DNA of 64,000 nucleotides from NCBI RefSeq assembly GCF_014905615.1, contig NZ_AQGU01000025.1:1215858-1279857 (forward strand), in the 5' to 3' direction. Below the pieces are notes generated by a model. That model was not told where the DNA came from and ran no database searches. It worked only from the letters and a program-made list of their open reading frames with translations. The translations under genes and the position numbers were made by a program. The stretch is from Pseudoalteromonas aliena SW19. GTDB lineage: Bacteria > Pseudomonadota > Gammaproteobacteria > Enterobacterales > Alteromonadaceae. This document shows positions 39,452-48,919 of this stretch, one piece after another. The first letter of the stretch is position 1; each line of letters opens with the position of its first letter.

Positions 39452-40783
39452 ATGTTTTCGAAGCCTTCGCAGACGGTTTACACCGTTTCACGCCTTAATA
39501 GAGAAATTCGCACATTACTTGAGCAAGGCTTTGCCTCATTAGTATTAACAGGTGAAATTTCTAATTTTATTACCCCAGCATCCGGCCATTGGTACTTTTC
39601 GTTAAAAGACGACAAAGCACAAATTAAAGCCGCAATGTGGCGCGGAAACAATCGCAACCAAAGCTACCGCCCTGCAAATGGCGCGCAAGTTACAGTAAAA
39701 GCGCGTGTATCACTTTATGAACCTCGCGGTGACTACCAGCTTATTGTTGAGCATATGGAGCCGGCCGGCGAAGGTCAGCTAAAACAAGAATTTGATGCGC
39801 TTAAAATGCGCTTAGCCGCCGAAGGATTATTTAGCTCTGCTCACAAGCAGCCATTACCGCAAAATATTAATCGTATTGGCGTTATTACCTCAGCAACCGG
39901 CGCTGCTATAAAAGATATTTTAACGGTACTCAAACGCCGCGCGCCGCAATTAGAAGTCATTATTTACCCTGCGATGGTGCAAGGCAAGGAAGCACACCTG
40001 CATTTAATTAAGCAAATAGAATTAGCCAATGCCCGTGATGAAGTAGACGTAATTATTTTGGGGCGCGGCGGCGGATCACTTGAAGATTTATGGTGCTTTA
40101 ACCACGAACAACTTGCCCGTGCTATTTATCAAAGCGATTTACCGATTATAAGCGCCGTGGGTCATGAAGTTGACACTACTATTAGTGACTACGTGGCCGA
40201 TATGCGTGCGGCTACTCCATCAGCCGCTGCTGAGTTGGTAAGCCCTAACACGCAAGAGCTACACAACAATGTTACGCAACTCATTAACCGTTTAAACAAT
40301 GCCTTTAAACACGATATTGCTGATAAGCGCGCGCTTGCTACACATCTACAGCATCGCCTCAACCTATGCCACCCACGTAATCAGCTTAATCAAAAATCAC
40401 AACGTTTGGATGAGCTAAGCATTGCACTGCAACAAGCTATGCAACATCGTTTATACCAGCAAGAACGCACACTTAATAACTTAACGCCGCGTTTAATGCG
40501 CCAATCGCCTGATAAAAAACTCGCTTCAGCAGGCCATCAACTTTCGCAATTACAAGCTAGGCTAAACCAAGCTATACAGCATCAGTTACAGCAGGCGAAT
40601 AATAGCTTAGCACTGCAAGCAAGCAGGTTAGATTCGGTAAGTCCGCTTAATGTTTTAGCTCGCGGTTATAGCATCACTAAAACACAACAAGGCAAAGTGG
40701 TTAAATCTGTGGGTCAAATTAAAACAGGCGATGTTTTAATTACAGAGCTGGCGGATGGCGTAATAAAATCAACAGCGTCGTAA
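39452..40783 (+). CDS. xseA: Exodeoxyribonuclease VII large subunit
   Basis: Catalytic subunit of the single-strand exonuclease VII. It has an N-terminal OB-fold (ISNFITPASGHWYFSLKD, about residues 30-47) and the catalytic region with IGVITSATGAAIKDIL and ILGRGGGSLEDLWCFN. A long Gln-rich coiled-coil follows, then the C-terminal NVLARGYSIT. The ATG at 39452 has TTTTAGG upstream and is preferred to an in-frame TTG three codons earlier. 443 aa. Its partner xseB is not nearby, as is usual. Confidence 0.96.
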   Translation: MFSKPSQTVYTVSRLNREIRTLLEQGFASLVLTGEISNFITPASGHWYFSLKDDKAQIKAAMWRGNNRNQSYRPANGAQVTVKARVSLYEPRGDYQLIVEHMEPAGEGQLKQEFDALKMRLAAEGLFSSAHKQPLPQNINRIGVITSATGAAIKDILTVLKRRAPQLEVIIYPAMVQGKEAHLHLIKQIELANARDEVDVIILGRGGGSLEDLWCFNHEQLARAIYQSDLPIISAVGHEVDTTISDYVADMRAATPSAAAELVSPNTQELHNNVTQLINRLNNAFKHDIADKRALATHLQHRLNLCHPRNQLNQKSQRLDELSIALQQAMQHRLYQQERTLNNLTPRLMRQSPDKKLASAGHQLSQLQARLNQAIQHQLQQANNSLALQASRLDSVSPLNVLARGYSITKTQQGKVVKSVGQIKTGDVLITELADGVIKSTAS

Positions 40784-40863
40784 AACGTTCACTTAATTGC
40801 TGGTGTTACTTCTTTACTTTTTGGATGCAGAGCATAAGGTTTTTGCTGCTTTGCATTACTTTG

Positions 40864-40974
40864 CTATAACTTAGTTGGCTCTGAATCACTTGAAGCTAAA
40901 TTAAAGTAGCCCCAAGTTAAACCAACACCAGCAATAAAGCCAATTCCTAGCACCAACAAGCTATTGTTGTTCAT
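40864..40974 (-). CDS. Predicted 36-aa small membrane protein downstream of cysE
   Basis: A short ORF with ATG at 40972-40974, an AAAAGGAA ribosome-binding site at good spacing, and a TAG stop. The product has a single hydrophobic segment (SLLVLGIGFIAGVGLTWGYF, residues 5-24) followed by a short polar tail (NLASSDSEPTKL), the usual form of a small inner-membrane protein. It starts 33 bp after the cysE stop on the same strand, so it should be co-transcribed. Not recognised; whether it is translated is inferred. Confidence 0.6.
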   Translation of the reverse strand: MNNNSLLVLGIGFIAGVGLTWGYFNLASSDSEPTKL

Positions 40975-41007
40975 TTTAATTCCTTTTATTTTTATTTTTA
41001 CTTTTGC

Positions 41008-41826
41008 TTATAACATTGAGCTAGTGTGTGATTCATTTTCAGGTTCTGGATTTGCTAAAAAATTTTGGTTCATACTTTGCGCTGGACACTCACAATCCGG
41101 TCGACCAATAATTTTAGCCGGTACGCCAACAGCCGTTGTATGCGGTGGTACATTACTAAGTACAACAGAGCCTGCACCAATTCGCGCTCCCTCACCTACT
41201 TCAATATTACCAAGCACCTTAGCGCCTGCACCAATTAATACACCCGCTCTAATTTTAGGATGACGATCACCCTGCTCGTTGCCTGTACCGCCAAGCGTTA
41301 CCGATTGAAGTATTGATACGTTATCTTCAATTACCGCTGTTTCACCAATAACAATCCCAGTTGCGTGGTCAAACATAATGCCTTTACCTACTTTACATGC
41401 TGGGTGAATGTCGACCCCAAATACTTCAGATGTACGGCTTTGAATAAAACGCGCTAACTCTTTACGGTTTTGTTGCCATAAGCAGTTAGCTAAGCGGTGC
41501 GCTTGAATAGCATGAAAACCCTTAAGATTTAATATAACCGTAAGGTAGGTTTCGGCAGCGGGATCCCTGTCTTTCACCGCCTTAATATCCTCTGCAACAA
41601 ACGAGAGCATTCGGTCACACTTTACAAACGATTGATCAAACAACTCCCGAATAGTAAATGCAGATACCACCGCATCGGCCAATTTATTAGCAACAATAAA
41701 GCTTAATGCCGAACCTAAACAATCATGATTCAAAATGCATGAATACACATGACTCGCTAATAGTGGTTCTCGTTTTACTACATCGTTCGCTTCACCGCGA
41801 AGCTGTTGCCAAATTGCATGACGCAT
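41008..41826 (-). CDS. cysE: Serine O-acetyltransferase
   Basis: Makes O-acetylserine from serine and acetyl-CoA, the first committed step of cysteine synthesis. It has an N-terminal helical domain and then left-handed beta-helix hexapeptide repeats (about residues 140-240) with the conserved FGVDIHPACKVGKGIMFDH and GDRHPKIRAGVLIGAGAKVLG. Length (272 aa) matches the E. coli type. The C-terminal tail (about residues 245-272) is the region that contacts cysteine synthase and feedback cysteine in the family, but here it ends SHTSSML rather than in the usual -Ile. Confidence 0.95.
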   Translation of the reverse strand: MRHAIWQQLRGEANDVVKREPLLASHVYSCILNHDCLGSALSFIVANKLADAVVSAFTIRELFDQSFVKCDRMLSFVAEDIKAVKDRDPAAETYLTVILNLKGFHAIQAHRLANCLWQQNRKELARFIQSRTSEVFGVDIHPACKVGKGIMFDHATGIVIGETAVIEDNVSILQSVTLGGTGNEQGDRHPKIRAGVLIGAGAKVLGNIEVGEGARIGAGSVVLSNVPPHTTAVGVPAKIIGRPDCECPAQSMNQNFLANPEPENESHTSSML

Positions 41827-41958
41827 AATACTGCACTGCCTTAAGTTGATATAAAATAGCCTTTCCCAAGTCTAACGGATTTAAAGCTTAAGGTGTTAAC
41901 CCCTTAGTTATTTGTTCTAGTTATTAGGTATAACCGTTTATTAAGTTTCATTATTAGA

Positions 41959-42100
41959 TAACTTGAACTGTGGATAATAAATCTATTTCAAGCAGCTATT
42001 TTCAGCGCTAACTGCGTTGAATTTACTTGTAATAGGCCAGCATTGACGCGTAAATTCGCCTTGTTTTCACTGAAAATCTCTCAACCAGAGTTCAGGTTAA
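41959..42100. repeat. Interspersed repeat, family 2 (MITE-like)
   Basis: About 142 bp bounded by an imperfect terminal inverted repeat: TAACTTGAACTGTGGATA at the left and CAACCAGAGTTCAGGTTA at the right. Inner blocks include TTTCAGCGCTAACTGCGTTG and ACTGAAAATC. A detached copy of the right end sits after argE (19242-19262). No coding capacity. It lies in the 338-bp cysE upstream region, beside the M16 peptidase terminator. The stretch 41827-41958 otherwise shows only the expected cysE promoter area. Confidence 0.65.
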
Positions 42101-42105
42101 ATAAT

Positions 42106-42140
42106 AAAAAGCCCCAATACTTTAAGCATTGAGGCTTTTT
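42106..42140 (-). terminator. Terminator of the M16 peptidase gene
   Basis: AAAAAGCC...CAAT pairs with ATTG...GGCTTTTT around a short loop. On the minus strand it ends in TTTTTATTATTT, 24 bp past the stop codon. Confidence 0.85.
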
Positions 42141-42164
42141 TCTAACATTTAAAAACCGCTTAGA

Positions 42165-45047
42165 TTATTGAAATACTTTATCGACTTTCATCACTTCAAT
42201 ATTTTTTGCAGGAATTGCTAATTTGTAATCAGCAATTACTTCATCCTCAGCAACTAGCTCAGCCGGTTTATTGGTATTGTAGACCATTGGTGAGGTTTGC
42301 TCAGACGCTAAACGTTTTTGCATATCAGCGCCGTCACCAGTAATAAACACATATTGAACATTGTCTGTTTGTAAGTTGTCTTTAATAACGCGGTTTACAT
42401 CAGCAACGCTTAGCGTTTTAAGTTTGTTAGTTACGTAACTTACAAAGCTATCTGTATTGTAAAATTCGCTATCAAGTGCGTAACCTAATTGGCGGTTTTG
42501 ACTTGCCACCATTTGCGGCACAAAGTTAATTAAAAAGTTACGCGTTGCTTCAAAGTCCTCTTCGCTCATACCATTTTTAATTAGCTTATCTAGCTCAAAC
42601 AAGGCGGTACGTGTTGCAAAGTGCGCATCGTTATTAGAGCGAAGTGGGCGTAACCACACTTGAAATATTTGCTCAGAGCGTCCTAGGTTTGCATCAGGTT
42701 TAGTTTGAAACATACCACGAGGAAAATATTCAATGTAGGCGTAATCGCCATAGTTCATGCCGCGAGTTTCACGAATGCGCTCATATAAAAAGCTGTTAGA
42801 ACTACGGTGCTCACCAAAGTACGAACGCACAAGCCATAATGCAGTCCAGTCTTCACTGCTTCTAATCGTATCAATAGGGAAACCAAACGATACCGCAGTC
42901 GATTGCGCCGACTTTTCTACTATTGTTGCATGATGACCTTTGAGCGCTGGCGCATCAGGAATACTTAAACGGCTTTGCTCACCTTTTGGTAGCGTTGCAA
43001 AATCGCTCATCATTTTAGCTTTAAGGTTTGCAGGCACAGCCCCAATTAAGCCAACCGTGAGTTTAGATTGCGTAAGCTCGCTGTTATAAAACGCTTTAAC
43101 ATCATCCAGCGTCAACGCTTCTAAATCCGAAATATCACCATAGTTGTAGCTTTCGTAAGGGTGATTTTTGTAAAGCGCACTGTATAGCACTTCTTTGCCT
43201 AGCTCTTCATCGTTAGATGCTTTTAAGCCTGACTTAATGCCGTCGATCATTTCTTTTTTAAGGCGCTTAAAGTCGTCATCTCTAAAGCCTGGGTTTAGTA
43301 GTTGATCGCTCACAAGTGCATACCACTGCGGTGCATTATCTTTATGGATACGCCCTTGGAACGACAACATTTCTTTATCTATTTGATAACCAAAGCTACC
43401 CGCAAGCGGATAAAGTGCTTTTTGGATATCTTTATAGCTTGTCGCCTGCGAGCCACCTTGTGCAAGCATAGCCGCAGTGAGCGCAGCAACACCTTTTTTG
43501 CCTTGTGGGTCGGCAGCAGCACCGGTATTGAATAAAAAGTTAACATCAATTAATGGCGAGCTATTGGTTTTATCAAGTACTTTAAATACAGGCGCTGCAG
43601 GTGCTTGTTCAAGCTTTGCAGTAAGCGCGTTTAAATCAGTTTCTTGCTCAAACCCAAGCGCTTTATCAAGTGCCGACATAGTGACTGTTGTACGGGCGTT
43701 ATCAGTAAAGTATTTATTAGCAACGGCTTTAATATCTTGCGCTGTAATGTTGTCTGCAGATTTGTAAAGCTGGTTTATAACCTCAGGATCGCGCTCAAAA
43801 TGCATGTAACTCGCAAGTGTTGAAGCAATTGCTTGCGATGAGTCTAAACCATTAATAAAGCTGTATTTAAGATTTGATTTTAAATCACTGAGCTTTTGCT
43901 CATCAACCAATTCGGTGCGTGCTTTTGCATAAGTTCGGTTAATTGCATCGCGCGCAGTGGCTAAATCGTCTGCGTTTTCTACTTTAACAAATACGTGTAA
44001 TAAACCCGGATCTTTAGTCTCTGGGTTATAGGTAAACATTTGGCTGGCAATTTGTTTGTCGACTACTAACTCTTGATATAAATCTGAATTACTAGAAAAA
44101 TAAAGCTGTGAGATTAAATCAAGTGCCGCTCTGTCTTTTTTAGCCGGCTCCCATGCAGCGCCTTTGTACGATACAAGTAACCAATGCCCTGGTAGCGCTT
44201 TATCTTGCTGGTGCAAATATTTTGGTGCTTGTTGAACAGGCTCTGCTTTAATGTCAGCAACATAGTTACCTTTTTTCCAGCTTCCCCAATGCTTTTTAAC
44301 CATTGCCATTGTAGCTTGTGGGTCTACATCGCCCACAATAACAAGTGACACATACTCAGGCTTATAAAACTTAGCAAAAAATTCTTTCCCGTACGCCATT
44401 TGATCAGGCATGGCTTCTATGTCTTCAAAAAAGCCCATCGTGGTGTGTTTATACGTGTGCTTATCAAACGCTTCTTCGCGTACAGCGCTTAATAATTTAC
44501 GAATTGGGCTCGCGTTGTTTTTTAAGTACTCACCTTTTACCGTTTGTGCTTCTGTTCTAAATTGCTCTTCGGTGTAGGTTAAGTTTTGAAAAATATCAGC
44601 TTCAAGCTCAAGTACTTTATCAAGGTGCTGCTTTGAAAAATTTAGATGATAGTTTGTGTAATCGTTTGTTGTATACGCGCGGTTATCTACACCTGAATTT
44701 TTTAAAATGTCTGAATATACGTCTTCTGGGTATTTTTGTGAGCCTTTGAACATCATGTGTTCAAAAAAGTGAGCAAAGCCTGTTTTGCCTTCTTCAACTT
44801 CGTTACGCGATCCAACCGATACCGGAATTTGCAGCGAGACTACATCAGGGTAATCAGTTTTAACAACCATGACACGTAAGCCGTTTTCTAGCTCTTCAAT
44901 TAAATAGTCTTGCGAAAAAACACGGTCATCAGCTTTATTTACTTGTTCTTGTTGTGCTGTTGTTTGCGTGCTTTGGTTTTGTTGCATGGCGCAACCCGTT
45001 AACGCCAGCGATACCGCTAAGCTGGTTGCTAATAATTTAAATTTCAT
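42165..45047 (-). CDS. M16 family zinc peptidase lipoprotein
   Basis: A 960-aa two-domain insulinase-type metallopeptidase. The N-terminus is a lipoprotein signal (lipobox LTGC, Cys19), so the mature protein is membrane-tethered in the periplasm. The inverted zinc motif HFFEH is at residues 93-97. The third ligand is expected in the EADIFQNLTYTEEQFRTE helix, about 75 residues on. The second M16 domain (from about 510) lacks the motif, as usual for the non-catalytic half. Probably degrades peptides; the precise substrate is unknown. AAAAAGGGA serves as ribosome-binding site. Confidence 0.9.
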   Translation of the reverse strand: MKFKLLATSLAVSLALTGCAMQQNQSTQTTAQQEQVNKADDRVFSQDYLIEELENGLRVMVVKTDYPDVVSLQIPVSVGSRNEVEEGKTGFAHFFEHMMFKGSQKYPEDVYSDILKNSGVDNRAYTTNDYTNYHLNFSKQHLDKVLELEADIFQNLTYTEEQFRTEAQTVKGEYLKNNASPIRKLLSAVREEAFDKHTYKHTTMGFFEDIEAMPDQMAYGKEFFAKFYKPEYVSLVIVGDVDPQATMAMVKKHWGSWKKGNYVADIKAEPVQQAPKYLHQQDKALPGHWLLVSYKGAAWEPAKKDRAALDLISQLYFSSNSDLYQELVVDKQIASQMFTYNPETKDPGLLHVFVKVENADDLATARDAINRTYAKARTELVDEQKLSDLKSNLKYSFINGLDSSQAIASTLASYMHFERDPEVINQLYKSADNITAQDIKAVANKYFTDNARTTVTMSALDKALGFEQETDLNALTAKLEQAPAAPVFKVLDKTNSSPLIDVNFLFNTGAAADPQGKKGVAALTAAMLAQGGSQATSYKDIQKALYPLAGSFGYQIDKEMLSFQGRIHKDNAPQWYALVSDQLLNPGFRDDDFKRLKKEMIDGIKSGLKASNDEELGKEVLYSALYKNHPYESYNYGDISDLEALTLDDVKAFYNSELTQSKLTVGLIGAVPANLKAKMMSDFATLPKGEQSRLSIPDAPALKGHHATIVEKSAQSTAVSFGFPIDTIRSSEDWTALWLVRSYFGEHRSSNSFLYERIRETRGMNYGDYAYIEYFPRGMFQTKPDANLGRSEQIFQVWLRPLRSNNDAHFATRTALFELDKLIKNGMSEEDFEATRNFLINFVPQMVASQNRQLGYALDSEFYNTDSFVSYVTNKLKTLSVADVNRVIKDNLQTDNVQYVFITGDGADMQKRLASEQTSPMVYNTNKPAELVAEDEVIADYKLAIPAKNIEVMKVDKVFQ

Positions 45048-45229
45048 TGTTGTCCCTTTTTAAATTGAGCAAATTTGTTGTCAGATTTAACTCTTTAATT
45101 ATGCCCCAAAGCCAATAAATATAAGAGTCCCAAGGGGATTTATTATGTAAACAACTGTGTCAATTACACATTATGGGAACAAGCACTATGAATAAACATC
45201 ATGTTAGTTGAAAAACTTTCATTAAATAA

Positions 45230-45253
45230 ATCTATCTAGACGTCTAAATGGCT
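45230..45253 (+). promoter_or_regulatory. MetJ operator (MET box array)
   Basis: AGACGTCT at 45238-45245 is a perfect 8-bp MET box. The flanking 8-mers, ATCTATCT before and AAATGGCT after, match 4 and 5 of the 8 positions, giving a tandem array. A possible -10 (TATATT) lies just downstream at about 45256. It is about 45-60 bp upstream of an MTHFR-like gene, where MetJ with S-adenosylmethionine would repress transcription. Confidence 0.75.
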
Positions 45254-45297
45254 GCTATATTAAATCCATCAGAACAAACTTAGCTGGAATGAGGATT

Positions 45298-46254
45298 ATG
45301 GCTTTATCACTAAAAGAGAAGATAGTGGACACCAAACAAGGTGTTTACCTTATTGGTACTACCCCGCCTAAAATCGGCACCGATAAAGCGCAATTGAAAG
45401 TCATTGCAGAAAAGCTACTAGGTCGCTTACACGAAATTGAATACGACGGCGTAATAATTTACGACATTCAAGACGAAAGCAGCAGAACTAATCAAGCTCG
45501 TCCATTTGCGTTTAAACAAACCGTTGATCCGCGTGAATACAGTCATTTACTACGTAATTTATCTGCACAAGATGTGATTACTTATAAAAGTGTGGCACAG
45601 CGTGGCGTAGGCGAATTTAAGGATTGGCTAAGTGAAACTAAAAACGACTATGATTTACAAAATGTTGTTTTAGTAGGTAGCCCATCATCGATAGGTGATA
45701 TAAAGCTAAGCCTGCCAGATGCGTATAAAGCATTGGCTGAGCAATCAGATGATTTCTTTTTAGGTGGCGTTACTATTGCTGAACGCCATTCAAGTAAACG
45801 AAATGAGCACGAACGATTAATAGAAAAAACAGCACAAGGTTGTCAGTTTTTTATATCGCAAGCTGTTTACGACGCACAAGCCACTATAGAGCTAATTACT
45901 AGCTACGCACGTACGTGTAAAGCACAGGGTATTATACCTCAACGTATTATATTAACGTTTACCCCGTGCGGCGGCGAAAAAACCTTAGAGTTTATGCAAT
46001 GGCTGGGTATCTCAGTGCCAGAGGCAACTAAATGGCGCATGCTTGATGCAGACAATACATTAAGCGAATCAGTCCGTATTTGCCGCGAAAATCTCGACTT
46101 AATACTTAAAAGCTGTGCGCATTTAGATGTACCGCTGGGCTTAAATATTGAAAGCTTAACAAACCGTAAAGAAGAAATTGACGCGTCAATTAACTTATAT
46201 CGTTTATTAAAGGCAATAATGGAATTAAACCTAGCCGAAAAGCAAATAGCTTAG
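45298..46254 (+). CDS. Methylenetetrahydrofolate reductase-like protein
   Basis: A TIM-barrel protein resembling the 5,10-methylenetetrahydrofolate reductase (MTHFR/MetF) superfamily: DGVIIYDIQDESSRT and GCQFFISQAVYDAQ match the MTHFR fold's conserved barrel positions. It is 318 aa from the ATG at 45298; an ATG three codons earlier (45289) is equally possible, since neither start has ideal ribosome-binding-site spacing. It is not a standard MetF, so exact substrate is open. The upstream MetJ box links it to methionine or one-carbon metabolism. Confidence 0.78.
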   Translation: MALSLKEKIVDTKQGVYLIGTTPPKIGTDKAQLKVIAEKLLGRLHEIEYDGVIIYDIQDESSRTNQARPFAFKQTVDPREYSHLLRNLSAQDVITYKSVAQRGVGEFKDWLSETKNDYDLQNVVLVGSPSSIGDIKLSLPDAYKALAEQSDDFFLGGVTIAERHSSKRNEHERLIEKTAQGCQFFISQAVYDAQATIELITSYARTCKAQGIIPQRIILTFTPCGGEKTLEFMQWLGISVPEATKWRMLDADNTLSESVRICRENLDLILKSCAHLDVPLGLNIESLTNRKEEIDASINLYRLLKAIMELNLAEKQIA

Positions 46255-46433
46255 GGCTGTTGATTTTTCAGGATTAGAATCAGTTCAACCTAGAAGGGGC
46301 TAAAAAGGTAGCGCGCTTGGCAGTTATGCATCGTTATCGCCTGCTTATGGGGAACAACCATTCGACACAGGCTATGTTTTTTCTAAAACAAACATATAAC
46401 TGCTTGAGATAGATTTATGATCCTGAGCTCAGC
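46255..46433. other. Intergenic region between the MTHFR-like gene and the kinase
   Basis: 179 bp between convergent stops. It begins GGGCTGTTGATTTTTCAGG, which looks like the terminus of some IS elements, but no transposase or second end was found. No terminator is obvious. Confidence 0.35.
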
Positions 46434-48167
46434 TTATACACGTACCCATTTTGCAATCACTTCAAACATACTTTCGACTGCAATAGGTTTTGAAATATAA
46501 CCATTCATGCCACTAGTTTGTGCTTTTAAAAGATCTGCTTCCATAGTATTTGCAGTCATCGCAATAATAGGTAAATCTTTAAATTTCGACTGTTTTTTTA
46601 TTTCTATAGCTGCCGTATATCCATCCATTCTAGGCATTTGGCAATCCATTAACACACCATGGTAAGCTTTATGCTTTAGCGCTTCGAGTGCTTCAATACC
46701 ATCAGCGGCTATATCAACTAACAAGCCATTTGAACGAAGAATTTGTGACGCAACTTGCTGGTTAAGTGGATTATCTTCGACTAATAAAATATGTGCGCCT
46801 TGTAATTTTTTTAGTGACGCATTCGTTGCAGGTTTGGTTTGTACTGTCGATTTTTTTAGCGGTTGTTTATGCAAAACCTGTAAAAGTAAGTTATAAACAT
46901 TACTTTTTATAATCGGCTTTATAAGAATTCTATAGGTATTTTCAGTAAACCCATGCAAGCTTTCATTAAGATCCTGGTTTTCGTATGGCGCAATAATAAT
47001 GAGTTTTTTTGCATTTATTTTTAGCTTATTTCGTAGTGACTCAGCGGTATCTACGTGTTTAAGCTTTAAAATTCGCCAATCTATAAAAATAAAGTCATAA
47101 GTTGATGAGTTAGTCAGCGTATCTAAAGCTTCACCTGCATTGTTAACTACACTTATATTAACTTTAAAACTGTTCAGTAACCTCTGCAATGAACATAATT
47201 TACTATCCGTACTCTCAATAATGAGTGCACGTTTATTTTGTAATAACGCTAAATCAAAACTTGCCTGTTTAGTTGCGTTACCTAATGGTATTTGAAAAGT
47301 AAAACAGCTCCCTTTTTTAATTTCACTTTTTACAGTAATTTCACCTTGCATTAGTTCAACGAGCGTTTTACTAATAACTAAACCTAAACCTGTACCTCCA
47401 AATTTACGCGTTGTTGATACATCAGCTTGAGTAAAAGGTGTAAATAATGATTCAACTTGTGGCGGGGTCATCCCTATGCCGTTGTCGGTTACCGAAAAAA
47501 CAACGTGAGTGCATTTGCTACTTTTACTAATTAAATTAATAGCTAATGTAACAGTCCCACGCATTGAGAATTTAAGCGCATTGTTGAGTAAATTTAATAT
47601 GACCTGATTTAATCTTAAGGCGTCACCAGTAAAATAATCTGGCAGCTTAGGATCAACATCAAATATCACTTCAATGTTTCTTTCACAGGCTAAGCCGCTA
47701 ATTAAATTAACAAGGTTTTCTAGAAAATGATTAAAGTTAAATTGTTTATTTTCAAGTTCTAACTTGCCCGCTTCTACCTTTGAAAAATCCAAAATATCGT
47801 TAATGATCCCCAGTAAAGACTGAGCCGAATAATGAATTTTCTCAACGTAGTCTCGCTGTTTTTCAGATAATTGCGTATCAAGGGCAAGGTAAGCCATACC
47901 AATAATTGCATTCATGGGAGTACGAATTTCATGGCTCATATTCGCTAAAAATCCGGATTTAGCTTGATTTGCAGAGTCAGCCTCTTGTTTTGCCAACATA
48001 AGTTCATGCGTTCTACTGGCTACCTCTCGTTCTAAATTTTCAGCAGCATTTTTAAGCACTTCGTTTGCTTCATAAAGTTGTAGCGATTTTTGCTCTAATA
48101 ATTTTTCAGCTTCTTTGCGTGCAAGCCGCTCTCTCTCAAACCGTCTTTGTAAAAGTGCTACATCCAT
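46434..48167 (-). CDS. Soluble hybrid histidine kinase partnered with H-NOX
   Basis: A 577-aa cytoplasmic kinase without membrane segments. An N-terminal coiled-coil (residues about 3-65) is followed by HisKA with His79 in [15 protein letters not shown], then HATPase with [13 protein letters not shown] degenerate receiver-like region (about 305-420, with FIFIDWRI) comes next, and then a complete C-terminal receiver ([11 protein letters not shown] start, phospho-Asp in [11 protein letters not shown]). It starts 2 bp after the H-NOX stop, so it is translationally coupled. In related marine bacteria H-NOX proteins bind NO and control the activity of such associated kinases, feeding cyclic-di-GMP and biofilm decisions; that role is inferred here. 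Confidence 0.9.
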   Translation of the reverse strand: MDVALLQRRFERERLARKEAEKLLEQKSLQLYEANEVLKNAAENLEREVASRTHELMLAKQEADSANQAKSGFLANMSHEIRTPMNAIIGMAYLALDTQLSEKQRDYVEKIHYSAQSLLGIINDILDFSKVEAGKLELENKQFNFNHFLENLVNLISGLACERNIEVIFDVDPKLPDYFTGDALRLNQVILNLLNNALKFSMRGTVTLAINLISKSSKCTHVVFSVTDNGIGMTPPQVESLFTPFTQADVSTTRKFGGTGLGLVISKTLVELMQGEITVKSEIKKGSCFTFQIPLGNATKQASFDLALLQNKRALIIESTDSKLCSLQRLLNSFKVNISVVNNAGEALDTLTNSSTYDFIFIDWRILKLKHVDTAESLRNKLKINAKKLIIIAPYENQDLNESLHGFTENTYRILIKPIIKSNVYNLLLQVLHKQPLKKSTVQTKPATNASLKKLQGAHILLVEDNPLNQQVASQILRSNGLLVDIAADGIEALEALKHKAYHGVLMDCQMPRMDGYTAAIEIKKQSKFKDLPIIAMTANTMEADLLKAQTSGMNGYISKPIAVESMFEVIAKWVRV

Positions 48168-48169
48168 AC

Positions 48170-48709
48170 TTAATCTACCAACGTTAAATTAAAAGTAGCT
48201 ACTTGATGATTTTCACTGATATCACTGTTTACGTGTATATTTTCACCAAAATGATTAGCAGCCCCTTCAATTAACCCCTCAGCTAAAAGCGCAAATGGAT
48301 TACTTGAGTGATAAAACATTTGCATTTTAGTACTGCTCAAACGCTTAGTTTGAAAGTTTGGTAAATCGGCATCACGATATAACTTTTTAACCTCAACATG
48401 CACATGCCTGTCGATGGTATCTAAAAAATCAAATGTTGTAGTTAGGTCTTGAAAAAACTGCGGGTAGTAAATTAAAAAATGGCTTAAAAGGTATTTTCCA
48501 TATTCTTTAAGCAGTACGCCAACTGGCAGGTTAACGCATTCACTAAGTGATGTGATTAGCTTTATAAGCTCTTGTTTATCGTAATTACCAACACTCGTAT
48601 AAGCACCTTTAGAGTCGAGATCATTTTGCTCTATTATTTGGTCGGCCACTTCTACAGAAAAGTGACTTTCAACCATTTCTAAAAATTCAGTGAAAATAAT
48701 ACCTTTCAT
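48170..48709 (-). CDS. H-NOX (heme nitric oxide/oxygen binding) protein
   Basis: A 179-aa heme-NO/O2-binding domain protein. The family start [14 protein letters not shown] is present. The proximal heme ligand His is in [10 protein letters not shown] (His104 counting from the ATG), followed by the conserved ADLP. The heme-propionate motif YxSxR reads YHSSN here, keeping Tyr133 and Ser135 but with Asn137 in place of Arg. No distal Tyr for O2 binding could be judged. The start is ATG 48707-48709 with AAGGTAG upstream; a TTG one codon earlier is not needed. It precedes and is coupled to the kinase gene. Confidence 0.9.
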   Translation of the reverse strand: MKGIIFTEFLEMVESHFSVEVADQIIEQNDLDSKGAYTSVGNYDKQELIKLITSLSECVNLPVGVLLKEYGKYLLSHFLIYYPQFFQDLTTTFDFLDTIDRHVHVEVKKLYRDADLPNFQTKRLSSTKMQMFYHSSNPFALLAEGLIEGAANHFGENIHVNSDISENHQVATFNLTLVD

Positions 48710-48919
48710 CAAACTACCTTTTTATTAGCGATGAATTAAGTATAGTTTTAAACTGTAAAAGTTCACGTTTATAAGTCCTCCGGCTAAGGCGTATTAGTCG
48801 AGGGGCGAGCTAGGCAAGCTAAAGAGTTAGGTAACTACTTATGCCATATACTTACATTTACTCAATCAACAAAGAGTCTGCTTTTAATAAAAATACACTC
48901 CAACTGCCTTCGTTTTTCA
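48710..48919. other. Region between the GGDEF gene and H-NOX
   Basis: About 210 bp holding the presumed H-NOX promoter. A GC-richer stretch around 48778-48822 differs from its surroundings, but no recognisable RNA or operator was found. Confidence 0.4.

Noticed and set aside
46255..46433. IS element end between the MTHFR-like gene and the kinase
   Set aside because: The GGGCTGTTGATTTTTCA start resembles IS termini, but no matching second end or transposase fragment was found.
48778..48822. Small RNA or operator in the GC-richer stretch upstream of H-NOX
   Set aside because: No convincing stem, promoter or terminator combination could be assigned.
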